Positions 17,524 through 25,528 of a DNA stretch of 64,000 nucleotides are shown in pieces. The translations under genes and the position numbers were made by a program. Within the stretch, counting starts at the first letter, position 1; each line of letters starts with the position of its first letter. The notes beneath the pieces are model-generated. The model ran no database searches. It had not been told where the DNA came from and was given only the letters and a program-made list of their open reading frames with translations. The stretch comes from Chakrabartyella piscis (GTDB taxonomy: Bacteria; Bacillota; Clostridia; Lachnospirales; Anaerotignaceae), in contig CP092441.1 in the NCBI GenBank assembly GCA_030067835.1, positions 2,418,001-2,482,000 on the forward strand. Direction: 5' to 3'.

Positions 17524-18824
17524 TTTTCACCAGTATCTGCATCCACTTTTGTGATTTCCAACCTGCTTTCTGGCTCATTGGCAAAAGTGACCGTGGTGTC
17601 CCTATCTTCTTCCAAGACCACATCTTGATGAGGATTATCGTCCAAAACGTAACCATCTGGTGCTACAATTTCTTCAATATAATAAGCACCCGTTGGCAAG
17701 TCTTGGATATTGATGCTACCGCTATCATCTGTCACATATGTGCCAATGACTCCGCCTGTGGCATTGGTTACACGAATCACCGCACCAGAAAGTCCATCAT
17801 TTGTTCCAGCATCCACCTTCAAAATGTTCAAGCCTGTTGTTGTGGTAGTAGGATCATCTGGATCGGTTGTGTCTGTTGTTGGCGGTGCGCCCTCGTCAGC
17901 AGAATAGGTGATATCTACCCAAGAATCCCCATTGTATGTTGGCATTGGTGCAACGTAATAATCTTGCGTATCATCATGTGAGTTTCCATACATAACTGAC
18001 TTATTCTCCAATGTTGCTTTCACCAAAACTCGGAAAGTCCCTTCTTCTGTGATGCTATCCTTTGGGATTTGAATGGAAAAAGAATTCTCTGTGCCATCAA
18101 ACTCCGTCTGTTCTTCCCCTGACTCCGAAAGTACCACTGTACCATCTGGTACATCACCACTGAGCACAATGTAATAGCTTTCCAACTCCACATTTGATGT
18201 CAATTCATAGGTTTGTGTGTAGTAATCACCTTCTTCTTGCAAAGTTGGTGATGTGGGTGTGGTTGCCAACCAAGTATTGTACACATACTCATTGGCACGT
18301 CCAATGGCAACAAGGTTTTTCATGGCTTGCTCCACCGCTGTGTTTTGGCTACCATTGGCTGCCCAATCATCCAAGTCACTATAGTTGTCATGCACCACTG
18401 CCCATACCGCCATTTTAGTTGCATAGTAGGCTTCGTACTCTGTGCTGACACCCAACTCCGCTGGAGATTTATAGGGATAGCCATTTGTAATGACACCCCA
18501 AACTTCTGGATTTTGATCCAACTGATCCACGTCTACATCGTAGGTATGGCTTGCCATTTCTTCCACCCCTGGCTTGTCTGGGTTGGCACAATAAGCTGGC
18601 AATTCTTCGCCATCCTCAGTTTCATACACAATCATTGCTGTTGCGAAGTTATCTGCATCAATGATGCCTTTCCATGTCATAAGCTGTGCACCTTTTTCAG
18701 CTTTCATATAGAGATTCACTTTGTTCAGTGCTGTATCCAATGATGTGCCTGCAAAAGCAGTCAATGCCGATGAAAGCATCAAAATCATCGACAACAACAC
18801 GCAAATCCATTTTCGATTTCTCAT
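17346..18824 (-). CDS. N-terminal fragment of the CnaB-repeat surface protein
   Basis: A 492-codon frame; the first 434 or so codons are native and the last 58 (from SHPSIARTT on) are read from the insertion before a stop. The signal peptide is MRNRKWICVLLSMILMLSSA with cleavage near AFAG. A thioester-like adhesion domain follows, with Cys79 in LPAYCANPDKPG. A Thr/Asp-rich linker, one full CnaB repeat (GLNILKVDAGTNDG...) and the start of another (RLEITKVDADTGE) end the native part. The truncated product would be secreted but could not be sortase-anchored. AAAGGATG precedes the ATG. Confidence 0.85.
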   Translation of the reverse strand: MRNRKWICVLLSMILMLSSALTAFAGTSLDTALNKVNLYMKAEKGAQLMTWKGIIDADNFATAMIVYETEDGEELPAYCANPDKPGVEEMASHTYDVDVDQLDQNPEVWGVITNGYPYKSPAELGVSTEYEAYYATKMAVWAVVHDNYSDLDDWAANGSQNTAVEQAMKNLVAIGRANEYVYNTWLATTPTSPTLQEEGDYYTQTYELTSNVELESYYIVLSGDVPDGTVVLSESGEEQTEFDGTENSFSIQIPKDSITEEGTFRVLVKATLENKSVMYGNSHDDTQDYYVAPMPTYNGDSWVDITYSADEGAPPTTDTTDPDDPTTTTTGLNILKVDAGTNDGLSGAVIRVTNATGGVIGTYVTDDSGSINIQDLPTGAYYIEEIVAPDGYVLDDNPHQDVVLEEDRDTTVTFANEPESRLEITKVDADTGENSHPSIARTTVFQPYKLRLLRYPQSPYLLGTPQSSALFSKIVRLKNFCEQKFSYFDEFR

Positions 18825-18842
18825 TTTATCATCCTTTCCAAA

Positions 18843-18870
18843 GAAAAAAGACCTCGATTTACAAGGTCTT
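18843..18870 (-). terminator. Intrinsic terminator after the CHAP gene
   Basis: On the minus strand AAGACCTTG...CGAGGTCTT is followed by TTTTTC, between the CHAP gene stop and the CnaB gene start. Confidence 0.75.
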
Positions 18871-18916
18871 AGTGATGGTTATATTGATTGATTCAACTAT
18901 TTATTTCATTTGTTAT

Positions 18917-19657
18917 TCACTCATTAAGATTGACGGAAACATATCCAGACAATCTCAAGTTTGTATCCTTGCTAAATTCCTCGAAACTTTCCTTTCTCAC
19001 CACACCATCTACATTTGGTGTAAATACATCCAGTTCTGTATCGTACTTTCCATTTGCATCTGTGTAGTAAATGTAGGTTGGATTACCAGCAGCATCCCTT
19101 TCGATATATTCAATGAATACCACATGACCTGGGTGCGTATCATTTGCATCTATTGGGATGTATACCGCTACTGAATGTTCTTGTGGTTGATTGATGTCAT
19201 ATTCCATAAGAAATTCGTCCATTTCTTCAGCTTTTGCAATCCACCCTTTGGCTGCACCACTGATATGCACTTGTTTGTTGGTTACTTCTCGCAATCGCCC
19301 ATTGGCATACCAAGCACATTGCCCAAGGGAATAGGTGGCATATGGCTCGGTATAGCTAGATGCGTAATCCAGTGGTAGGTTTTCACCTTCTTTCATAATG
19401 TTTCCCAGTACAATGCCTACTTCTGGTGGCTCGGTTAGCAATTCCACTTTCTGTGTTTCTATTTGCATTGTTTCAACTTCTTCCAACTTTTGCTCGTGAA
19501 TGATAGTTCCATTCTCGTTTATGAGCAATACCTCTCCAATCCGTTCTCCCAAATGGTTATATAATCCATAACCACCAATGATATTTCGTTCTGCTGCCAA
19601 AACCTGTGTATTAAGTGCAATTATCATGGCAAGTGTAAGTGCAAGTTGTTTTTTCAT
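18917..19657 (-). CDS. Secreted CHAP-domain peptidoglycan hydrolase
   Basis: A 246-residue secreted protein. The signal peptide MKKQLALTLAMIIALNTQVL ends near AAER. The CHAP domain in the second half has the catalytic cysteine in YSLGQCAWYANGRL and the histidine in THPGHVVFIEYIE, the usual amidase/endopeptidase pair. A second wall hydrolase beside the NlpC/P60 protein fits a conjugation element. It could also help expose the wall for the neighbouring sortase substrate. The ATG at 19657 follows AAAGGAAC; the open frame upstream is not supported by a ribosome binding site. Confidence 0.85.
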   Translation of the reverse strand: MKKQLALTLAMIIALNTQVLAAERNIIGGYGLYNHLGERIGEVLLINENGTIIHEQKLEEVETMQIETQKVELLTEPPEVGIVLGNIMKEGENLPLDYASSYTEPYATYSLGQCAWYANGRLREVTNKQVHISGAAKGWIAKAEEMDEFLMEYDINQPQEHSVAVYIPIDANDTHPGHVVFIEYIERDAAGNPTYIYYTDANGKYDTELDVFTPNVDGVVRKESFEEFSKDTNLRLSGYVSVNLNE

Positions 19658-19719
19658 ATGATCAGTTCCTTTTGACTTACACATTACCATGAGTTGGTTG
19701 CAATAGCTATGGGGAAAAC

Positions 19720-20538
19720 TCAATCAATTTCTACCCCTTGTATCACCAATCTTTTGTCACTTTGATCTGCAACACAAGTAATCAAGGTGATACGATTATC
19801 AACAGTGTATTGCAACTTTGTCCAATCCGTATCGGAGATGATACCAATAAAATCCACCTCATACTCTCTTGTGCCAAGGGTTGTTTTGTATTCGATGATG
19901 TCACCCAGTTCCAAGTCCTCTAAATCACCAAAGTAATCGTTTGTACCTCGATTATGCCCAAGCAAACCAATATTCCCATCCCAAGCAGATGTGGACGCAA
20001 CGTGTCCAATGCCTTTTGCCATTGCTTCGTAGGTATCACCATCATAGGCAGTGACTTTCAAATCAATTGCATCAATGGTGAGCGTTCCAATGCTACCATC
20101 TTCGTTTCGCACATCTGCAATACCTGTGGTTTGAAACAGGTTATAGGATTCGTACTCAGTGGTTTCTGAGATATATTGGTATTCGCTGGTCGACTGCCCT
20201 GTGATTGTTCCACTGGAACTTGCCACATAGGTACCACTGACAGGTGAATTTTTCGGTGCATAAGTGGTGTAATTCTCTGTTTCCTCACTTGGCACAATGA
20301 TGTTTGTACCATACTCCGATGTGTAGGTTGTTTGTGGTGTCATATCGTAAATGTCATATAGATAGTCTGCCACTTCGCCACCAAAGTTGAGAAAAGACGT
20401 GCCACCGATGACAAATTCTTCTGGATTTTCTGTTGTATAGGTGTATTCCAAAGATTCCCCAAAGGCATAAGCAGAAATGGGCAACATCATACAACAAAGC
20501 AGTAACAACAAAAGCCTTTTCATTCTTTTATTCCACAT
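19720..20538 (-). CDS. Sortase
   Basis: A 272-residue sortase with an N-terminal hydrophobic anchor (KRLLLLLLCCMMLPISAYAF). After a 120-residue Ser/Thr/Tyr-rich linker, the sortase barrel starts near GTLTIDAIDL. The catalytic histidine is in GLLGHNRG, the cysteine in ITLITCVAD and the arginine in DKRLVIQG. The overall shape suggests class C or D. It probably links the LPQTG-ending CnaB protein. GGGAGGT lies 7 nt before the ATG at 20538, which overlaps the end of the upstream gene by 11 nt. Confidence 0.85.
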   Translation of the reverse strand: MWNKRMKRLLLLLLCCMMLPISAYAFGESLEYTYTTENPEEFVIGGTSFLNFGGEVADYLYDIYDMTPQTTYTSEYGTNIIVPSEETENYTTYAPKNSPVSGTYVASSSGTITGQSTSEYQYISETTEYESYNLFQTTGIADVRNEDGSIGTLTIDAIDLKVTAYDGDTYEAMAKGIGHVASTSAWDGNIGLLGHNRGTNDYFGDLEDLELGDIIEYKTTLGTREYEVDFIGIISDTDWTKLQYTVDNRITLITCVADQSDKRLVIQGVEID

Positions 20539-21625
20539 CCAAAACACCTCCCATGTCCAGCTCGAATTCATACTCTTGGTTGCGTTTTTTGACCATATGT
20601 TTGACGGTCATATCTTTTAAGGTGATGGAAATATTTCTACCATACAACTCTTTTGCAACTTTCTTATCCAAAATAAAACGGAATGTATGGGATTGGATCA
20701 TGTCCTCGAATTCGTTCAAATCCACTAAAGGATTTTTTACGTCAATGGATTGTTTTCCAAGGCAGAAATACTCTCCATCAATCAAGTTGTAAATATCCAC
20801 ACCTTTCTTGGATTTCAAATATAAAAACCCTAACAATCCAAGTCCACCAAGAATCAACAAACCACCCACACAGGAAATGGCAATTAAATATGAGGGCAAT
20901 CCATCATCCATTTTTGTACCCACATAGGTGATGATATAAGTCACTGTATCCACTTGATTCTTGGATACTTCCCCCTCGTATATCGCTTTGGAAGTGTAAC
21001 CTGTTGGCACTTGTTTGGAGAATGTTTTGGAATAGGTTCCCACTGCTTTGTACTCCGTTGGCACAAGGCTATCGCCACTCAAACTGGTTGCCATAACATC
21101 AAACTGAATGTCTGTCAGTGGCAATGTTGTGCCATTTTTCAAACTGGTTTGCGGTACATAGGATGGATCGGGGTACATAAGCCCCGGGATTTCTTTTGTG
21201 TCCGTAATGGTGTAATAGCTGGTTTCGTAGCCGATTGCTTCGGTTGTGATGCTGTTGGCATTGAGTGTCAACTCGCCTGTAAATCCGTCTGCATCATATG
21301 GCTTTGTTTGTGGGAACAATCGGATGATGTCCTCCAACTGATCCGACTGGGTTTCCACAACTTCTGATTCCGTAACCGCCTTTATTGTTGTGCCTTCGTT
21401 TTCCACTTTTTCCACAGTTTCATAGGAAAATAAAAAACCACCATCGGTGAAATCAGATTCAATCAAAGATTCTGACTCAATGTCCGTGGTGGCTTCAAAT
21501 GTTTTTGTGATGTATTCTGTGCCATCAATGTTTTGACGCTCCACATCTTTGGGTACTGATGCACTAGCAAACACTGTAGTTGCACATAATACACTCATCA
21601 TAAATATACTTGCGATACGCTTCAT
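20528..21625 (-). CDS. ICE membrane protein of the sortase cluster, function unknown
   Basis: A 365-residue protein with a signal peptide (MKRIASIFMMSVLCATTVFA), a 225-residue extracellular region rich in Thr, Glu and Tyr, one membrane span near 250-275 (YLIAISCVGGLLILGGLGLL) and an 80-residue cytoplasmic tail ending in YEFELDMGGVLDVE. I do not recognise a family with certainty; similar genes precede the sortase in other CTn-type elements. AGGAGTG lies 8 nt before the ATG at 21625. It overlaps the sortase gene and is probably translated together with it. Confidence 0.6.
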   Translation of the reverse strand: MKRIASIFMMSVLCATTVFASASVPKDVERQNIDGTEYITKTFEATTDIESESLIESDFTDGGFLFSYETVEKVENEGTTIKAVTESEVVETQSDQLEDIIRLFPQTKPYDADGFTGELTLNANSITTEAIGYETSYYTITDTKEIPGLMYPDPSYVPQTSLKNGTTLPLTDIQFDVMATSLSGDSLVPTEYKAVGTYSKTFSKQVPTGYTSKAIYEGEVSKNQVDTVTYIITYVGTKMDDGLPSYLIAISCVGGLLILGGLGLLGFLYLKSKKGVDIYNLIDGEYFCLGKQSIDVKNPLVDLNEFEDMIQSHTFRFILDKKVAKELYGRNISITLKDMTVKHMVKKRNQEYEFELDMGGVLDVE

Positions 21626-21637
21626 ATGGTTCACTCC

Positions 21638-21754
21638 TCATTTCTTTTGTCCTTTGCTACGCCTTCTTGGGGAACAACGCTTGTGGAATTGCACCTTTGC
21701 TTGTGTTTGCACTGGCTTTGCTGAAAACTTGCCTTTGAATTTTCTTTTGCTCAT
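21638..21754 (-). CDS. 38-residue basic protein
   Basis: A short frame with AAGGAGG 6 nt before its ATG. The product MSKRKFKGKFSAKPVQTQAK...RRRSKGQKK has about 14 Lys/Arg residues, one cysteine and no acidic residue. It fits exactly between two genes of the same operon, its stop 12 nt before the next start. A nucleic-acid-binding role is plausible from charge alone. Length and operon fit support it as a real gene. Confidence 0.6.
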   Translation of the reverse strand: MSKRKFKGKFSAKPVQTQAKVQFHKRCSPRRRSKGQKK

Positions 21755-21784
21755 TGGAAACCTCCTTTTTATCATGGCAATATC

Positions 21785-22183
21785 TCATTCTTCATAAATC
21801 ACTTCATCTTTCATCAAGCTTTCATTCAATTCCCCAAGGCAAATGCCAAAGTCCGCCAATCGTTGTTGCATATTTTCTGAAACATCACCCAAGTCATGTG
21901 TATGCTCCGCTGGCTCCAATACGATTTGTTTTGTTTCACTCATCACAGCAAAGAAGAATTTCGTATCAGCAGAATATCCTGCTTCTAGCTTTGCCCAATC
22001 AGGTACATGGACCGTATCATCAGCAAATGTTTCGCAAAATTGACAGCCTGTGCAATCCGTTGTGCAACTGAATTTTTCTTCCAACACCTCATATGCTTTT
22101 CCAATGGATTCTTCCATTTCTTCGATAAATGTAATCAAGTCTAGTGCTGTGTATCTTTGTTTTTCTCTTGTATTTTCTCCCAT
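21785..22183 (-). CDS. Four-cysteine AbrB-like ICE protein (paralogue 1)
   Basis: A 132-residue protein with a helical start, a cysteine cluster CTTDCTGCQFC (residues 40-50), then HVPDWAKLEAGYSADTKFF ... IVLEPAEHTHD, which has the outline of an AbrB/MazE swapped-hairpin domain, and a conserved end GICLGELNESLMKDEVIY. It is a paralogue of 22990-23640, sharing the cysteine cluster, the hairpin and the tail. It may be a zinc-binding DNA-associated regulator; this is inference. AAGGGAG lies 7 nt before the ATG. Confidence 0.55.
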   Translation of the reverse strand: MGENTREKQRYTALDLITFIEEMEESIGKAYEVLEEKFSCTTDCTGCQFCETFADDTVHVPDWAKLEAGYSADTKFFFAVMSETKQIVLEPAEHTHDLGDVSENMQQRLADFGICLGELNESLMKDEVIYEE

Positions 22184-22244
22184 ATAAATTCTCCCTTTCT
22201 ATCATTGTTTGTTGTTTCTTTCTTGGTTCACCCTTGCTTCGTTC

Positions 22245-22997
22245 TTAAAAACTTTGTTCATGAGAATTTGATTTGATTGGAATATCTGGAACTCCTTCTA
22301 CACCATTTCCATAGCCCAATTCTTCCAACTTCTGCTTGGCATACTCTGGAATATATTCCTCTTTGATCACTCCTAAGATTTGTGACCTATCCCATCGAAC
22401 CCTAACTCCATCACCAAGACAGGTGGCAAATACCGCTCGACCAACCTTATCTGGTTCACAGCCAAACCCACTGGTTGCAACATAAATTTGATCCCTTTGG
22501 TTGAAGTATTCTTCTGATAATTCCGTTGGTATCACCGCAATGACTTTCCCTTCATAATATCCATCTTCCATATCAATTTGAGAAATATCGAACATCTCCA
22601 ACTTGTCATACGCACGATGGTATTGACCTACCAAACCATCCAGCAAAGTTGGGTGTGAGTCCACTGCAAAGTCTGCATTCAAATGGTCTTTCTCTTTTGG
22701 AATATATACATTCTTTGCCCATTCTTTGTTTCCACGAGAAAATCTGCCATCGCTACTTTTGTGATTGATGGAGTTTGCCAATACATAGGCAGTGCGTTTG
22801 TAACCGAACTGCTCAATCACCTCATTGGCTGAATCTTGATGCAAACGATTATCCTTATAATTATCCGCAATGGTTTTCTCAATGAAATTTTTACAAGCAA
22901 TGTTCTCTTGATGGCTTTGCTCCCATCGTTCCACTTCTTCCAATCGTTTTACCTCATTACGAGAATAGGGATATACTTCCACAAATGCTTTACCCAC
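22245..22997 (-). CDS. DUF3849 domain protein
   Basis: A 250-residue protein matching DUF3849: the opening EVYPYSRNEVKRLEEVERWE, then NIACKNFIEKTIADNYKDNR and a helix ending RTAYVLANSIN. The C-terminal half (DHLNADFAVDSHPTLLDGLV ... YVATSGFGCEPDKVGRAVFA) occurs in related ICE and phage proteins. Function unknown. The start is a GTG at 22997 that overlaps the stop of the upstream gene (GTGGGTAA), with GAGGAAG about 13 nt upstream. It is flanked by the two cysteine-cluster paralogues. Confidence 0.7.
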   Translation of the reverse strand: MGKAFVEVYPYSRNEVKRLEEVERWEQSHQENIACKNFIEKTIADNYKDNRLHQDSANEVIEQFGYKRTAYVLANSINHKSSDGRFSRGNKEWAKNVYIPKEKDHLNADFAVDSHPTLLDGLVGQYHRAYDKLEMFDISQIDMEDGYYEGKVIAVIPTELSEEYFNQRDQIYVATSGFGCEPDKVGRAVFATCLGDGVRVRWDRSQILGVIKEEYIPEYAKQKLEELGYGNGVEGVPDIPIKSNSHEQSF

Positions 22998-23640
22998 GAT
23001 AAATCACTTCCTCGTCCATAATGCTTTCGTTCATTTCACCAAGACAAATCCCCATATCCACCAATCGCATACGCATATCTTCGTCAATATCCGTAATGTC
23101 ATGTTTGTATTCCGTAGGCTCCAACATAATGTGTCCGCTACCTTCTTCTACGCAAAGAAACAGCTTGGCATCTGGTGCAATGCCAGCTTCAACCTTTGCC
23201 CAATCAGGTACATTGACGTTATCTTCCAAATACCCATCACAGAAAGCACAATCATCGCATAGTTCATCTTGCGGAAATGCTTCGACCAGTGCATTGTATA
23301 AATCGTCCAAGACAATACCAATGAGTTCTGATTGCAAAATTTGCGAGGAGATTTTTTCATCATAATTGCCAAAAACCGCAGGCGATATCGGAAATATCGG
23401 TGAGGATTTTTGGTAAGGATGATGGGAAAATAAACCGCAAAGGTTGTGATTAAGATCTCGTTGGTATTGGCTTAATACATCTTCCAACGTGGAAATGATC
23501 TCCACCATCTCCAATGCTGTCAAATTTGTGTTACGCAATAGCATCACAGCATCAAAAATCTGCACTGTTACCTCGTTACTGAACTTTGTTTTTGTAGTCA
23601 TTTCTTGTTGCATAGTCATTTCTTGTTTATTTTTCTTCAT
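22990..23640 (-). CDS. Four-cysteine AbrB-like ICE protein (paralogue 2) with palindromic insert
   Basis: A 216-residue protein. The C-terminal part repeats the design of 21785-22183: cysteine cluster LCDDCAFCDG, hairpin NVPDWAKVEAGIAPDAKLF, LEPTEYKHDITDI, and tail GICLGEMNESIMDEEVIY. The N-terminal helical part is longer. In its middle, HHPYQKSSPIFPISPAVFGN is encoded by a 67-nt imperfect palindrome (23358-23424) that looks like an in-frame insertion. I use the ATG at 23640, which has AAAGAGG 7 nt upstream; another ATG at 23664 overlaps the Dam gene stop. Function unknown. Confidence 0.55.
   Translation of the reverse strand: MKKNKQEMTMQQEMTTKTKFSNEVTVQIFDAVMLLRNTNLTALEMVEIISTLEDVLSQYQRDLNHNLCGLFSHHPYQKSSPIFPISPAVFGNYDEKISSQILQSELIGIVLDDLYNALVEAFPQDELCDDCAFCDGYLEDNVNVPDWAKVEAGIAPDAKLFLCVEEGSGHIMLEPTEYKHDITDIDEDMRMRLVDMGICLGEMNESIMDEEVIYRG
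23358..23424. repeat. 67-nt palindromic element inside a coding region
   Basis: Nested inverted arms: CATCAT...ATGATG outside, CCAAAAA...TTTTTGG next, and CGATAT...ATATCG around CGGAA at the centre. It lies in frame in the paralogue-2 gene and adds about 22 residues that the other paralogue lacks. Confidence 0.65.
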
Positions 23641-23660
23641 TTCGATACCTCTTTCTTTCT

Positions 23661-24644
23661 TCATCTTCTTAATGGTTGACTTGGAGAATGTAGCAAAGAA
23701 TATTCTCCTTCATTTTGAACAGAAGAAAAGCCACCAAACAATTGCATTTGGTAGCTTCCGTTGTTCACATATTTCGTTATATCGTAGTTAATAATAATTA
23801 ATTCTTCATAAACCTCCCCTTTCTTTTTGCTCATGGAATGGGATCTGGTTGTATGGTAAATATAGAAATCTTTGTATAGTTCTAAAATCTCTGGTACGTT
23901 GTTGTAACTCACCATCACATACCCTTTTGCTTCATGCAACACATCTCGCAAGCGGACATGATCCTCTTTTGTAAATGGCACATCATTTTTGTAGAAACTT
24001 TCCGCATCATAGTATGGTGGATCACAGTAAATAAACGCCATTTCTCTATCGTACTGCTTGATGAGTGCTTCAAAGTCCTTGTTTTCGATTGTGATATTCC
24101 TGAAGGCTCTAGAAAAATTCCAGATGTCTACAAAAAACCTACGCACGTCACATTTCTTTCCACCAAAGGTATCTGCATTTGCATTGAAACTATATCTCAA
24201 TAACTTGTAATATGCTGCAGCACGTTTGATGTCTTTTTCCTCGCTTTGTTTGATGAGCAACCTTTTCAATTCCTTCGCTTTTGGCTGTTCAAACATAATC
24301 TCCGTCAGTTTCAGTTCTTCTTCTAGGTCATACTCCGAGAACTCATCCTTTTCTATGAATTTTTTGTACATTTCAAAATCATCTCGTGCATTGAGTGCCA
24401 AAAAACCAATCTCACGAATGAGCTCCAATGGTCTATCTCTTGCACAACGCATCAAATTTACGAGATTCCCATTGAAATCGTTGTACACACGAAGATTTGC
24501 AGTGGTACACGCAAGATTCAACGTGACAGTGCCACTGCCACCGAATACGTCAATGCTTCTTTCGTATCGATTTGGTGCCAGAAGATTGATGATCCACATG
24601 AGCTTCGACTTGCCACCCACCCATGCTATAATACTTTTTTTCAA
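23661..24644 (-). CDS. Dam-type DNA adenine N6-methyltransferase
   Basis: A 327-residue D12-class adenine methyltransferase. The S-adenosylmethionine loop AWVGGKSKLM opens the protein, DVFGGSGTVTLNL follows near residue 33, and the catalytic DPPYYD is near 210. It would methylate adenine in a short palindromic site and may shield the ICE from restriction; the target sequence cannot be read off. The start is a TTG at 24644 with GAGGTG 7 nt upstream. It lies between the antirepressor and the cysteine-cluster genes, all on the minus strand. Confidence 0.9.
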   Translation of the reverse strand: MKKSIIAWVGGKSKLMWIINLLAPNRYERSIDVFGGSGTVTLNLACTTANLRVYNDFNGNLVNLMRCARDRPLELIREIGFLALNARDDFEMYKKFIEKDEFSEYDLEEELKLTEIMFEQPKAKELKRLLIKQSEEKDIKRAAAYYKLLRYSFNANADTFGGKKCDVRRFFVDIWNFSRAFRNITIENKDFEALIKQYDREMAFIYCDPPYYDAESFYKNDVPFTKEDHVRLRDVLHEAKGYVMVSYNNVPEILELYKDFYIYHTTRSHSMSKKKGEVYEELIIINYDITKYVNNGSYQMQLFGGFSSVQNEGEYSLLHSPSQPLRR

Positions 24645-24673
24645 ATAAAAATCACCTCAGCTTTTATCTTTTT

Positions 24674-25423
24674 TCAATTCTCACCAACATCCATATCACC
24701 ATCTAAATACAGTTGTAAAAAATAATTCCTACCAGTTGTTGTCACCAAGGTTTGTACACCTGTATGTCCATTTCTGCAAAACTCCACAATTTCAAAAAGT
24801 CCCCTTTCCACATGATGTTGATAGGGAAGTAAAACTTTTCTTACATCACGATAAAGATATTTATTCTCCAACAGAAAATGAATTAAGAACATCGGCTTCA
24901 CACCAATCTCTTTTGCAGTGGTTCGGAAGTTGATTGACAACCCTGTATCTATCAAGTTGTCGAAGTATTCGCCTTTGGTTTGCAACTCACCAACCTCTTG
25001 TTTCAGCTTTCTATTTTCCTCAGATACCTTGAGCATATTTGCCAGAAAAACGTGTAGGTTGTCTGGATTGTTGAAGATGCTTGTTAGGGTTTCTTCTGTC
25101 ACATAGCCGCCATATTTGCGAATGGAAGGCAAAACTTCTTCAAACACCCAACACTCAAATCGTTCTGCAGAAGGCAGTTTACTTTTGACAATCAGACGAT
25201 ACAAATCGGATTCTGGAATAAATAACATCTGTTGATTTCCGCCTTTTGAAGGGGCTTCCATTTTGGAAACCCCTTTGCAATGTGTATTGACTGCTTTGGT
25301 CGGAACCGAATATCCCAATGCTTTTGCTACATCTGTGCCACAAAACAGTATATTTCCTTTCCCATCTTTTGTTGTGCGAATTTCACCGAATTCTTCATTT
25401 TGAAATATCTGTAATTCGTTCAT
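24674..25423 (-). CDS. BRO-N/KilAC phage-type antirepressor
   Basis: A 249-residue protein with an N-terminal BRO domain (GEIRTTKDGKGNILFCGTDV then AKALGYSVPTKAVNTHCKGV, and FECWVFEEVLPSIRKYGGYV). A coiled-coil linker (VSEENRKLKQEVGELQTKG) and a C-terminal KilAC/ANT domain (SINFRTTAKEIGVKPMFLI ... TGRNYFLQLY) follow. Such proteins counter a phage-type repressor or bind DNA during induction. In this ICE it may control the transfer module. GAAAGGAG precedes the ATG by a good distance. Confidence 0.85.
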   Translation of the reverse strand: MNELQIFQNEEFGEIRTTKDGKGNILFCGTDVAKALGYSVPTKAVNTHCKGVSKMEAPSKGGNQQMLFIPESDLYRLIVKSKLPSAERFECWVFEEVLPSIRKYGGYVTEETLTSIFNNPDNLHVFLANMLKVSEENRKLKQEVGELQTKGEYFDNLIDTGLSINFRTTAKEIGVKPMFLIHFLLENKYLYRDVRKVLLPYQHHVERGLFEIVEFCRNGHTGVQTLVTTTGRNYFLQLYLDGDMDVGEN

Positions 25424-25449
25424 GTCTACTCCTTTCCATTCCCTTGAAA

Positions 25450-25499
25450 TAAAAAAAGACCGCGGCTTTGCTGTTGGGTACAGCGAAACACACGGTCTT
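25450..25499 (-). terminator. Intrinsic terminator after the ArdA-like operon
   Basis: On the minus strand AAGACCG...CGGTCTT encloses an inner GCTG...CAGC stem and is followed by a run of seven T. It separates the ArdA-like gene from the antirepressor gene. Confidence 0.75.
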
Positions 25500-25528
25500 A
25501 TGGGTTACTATTCTGCTTACTATTCTAT

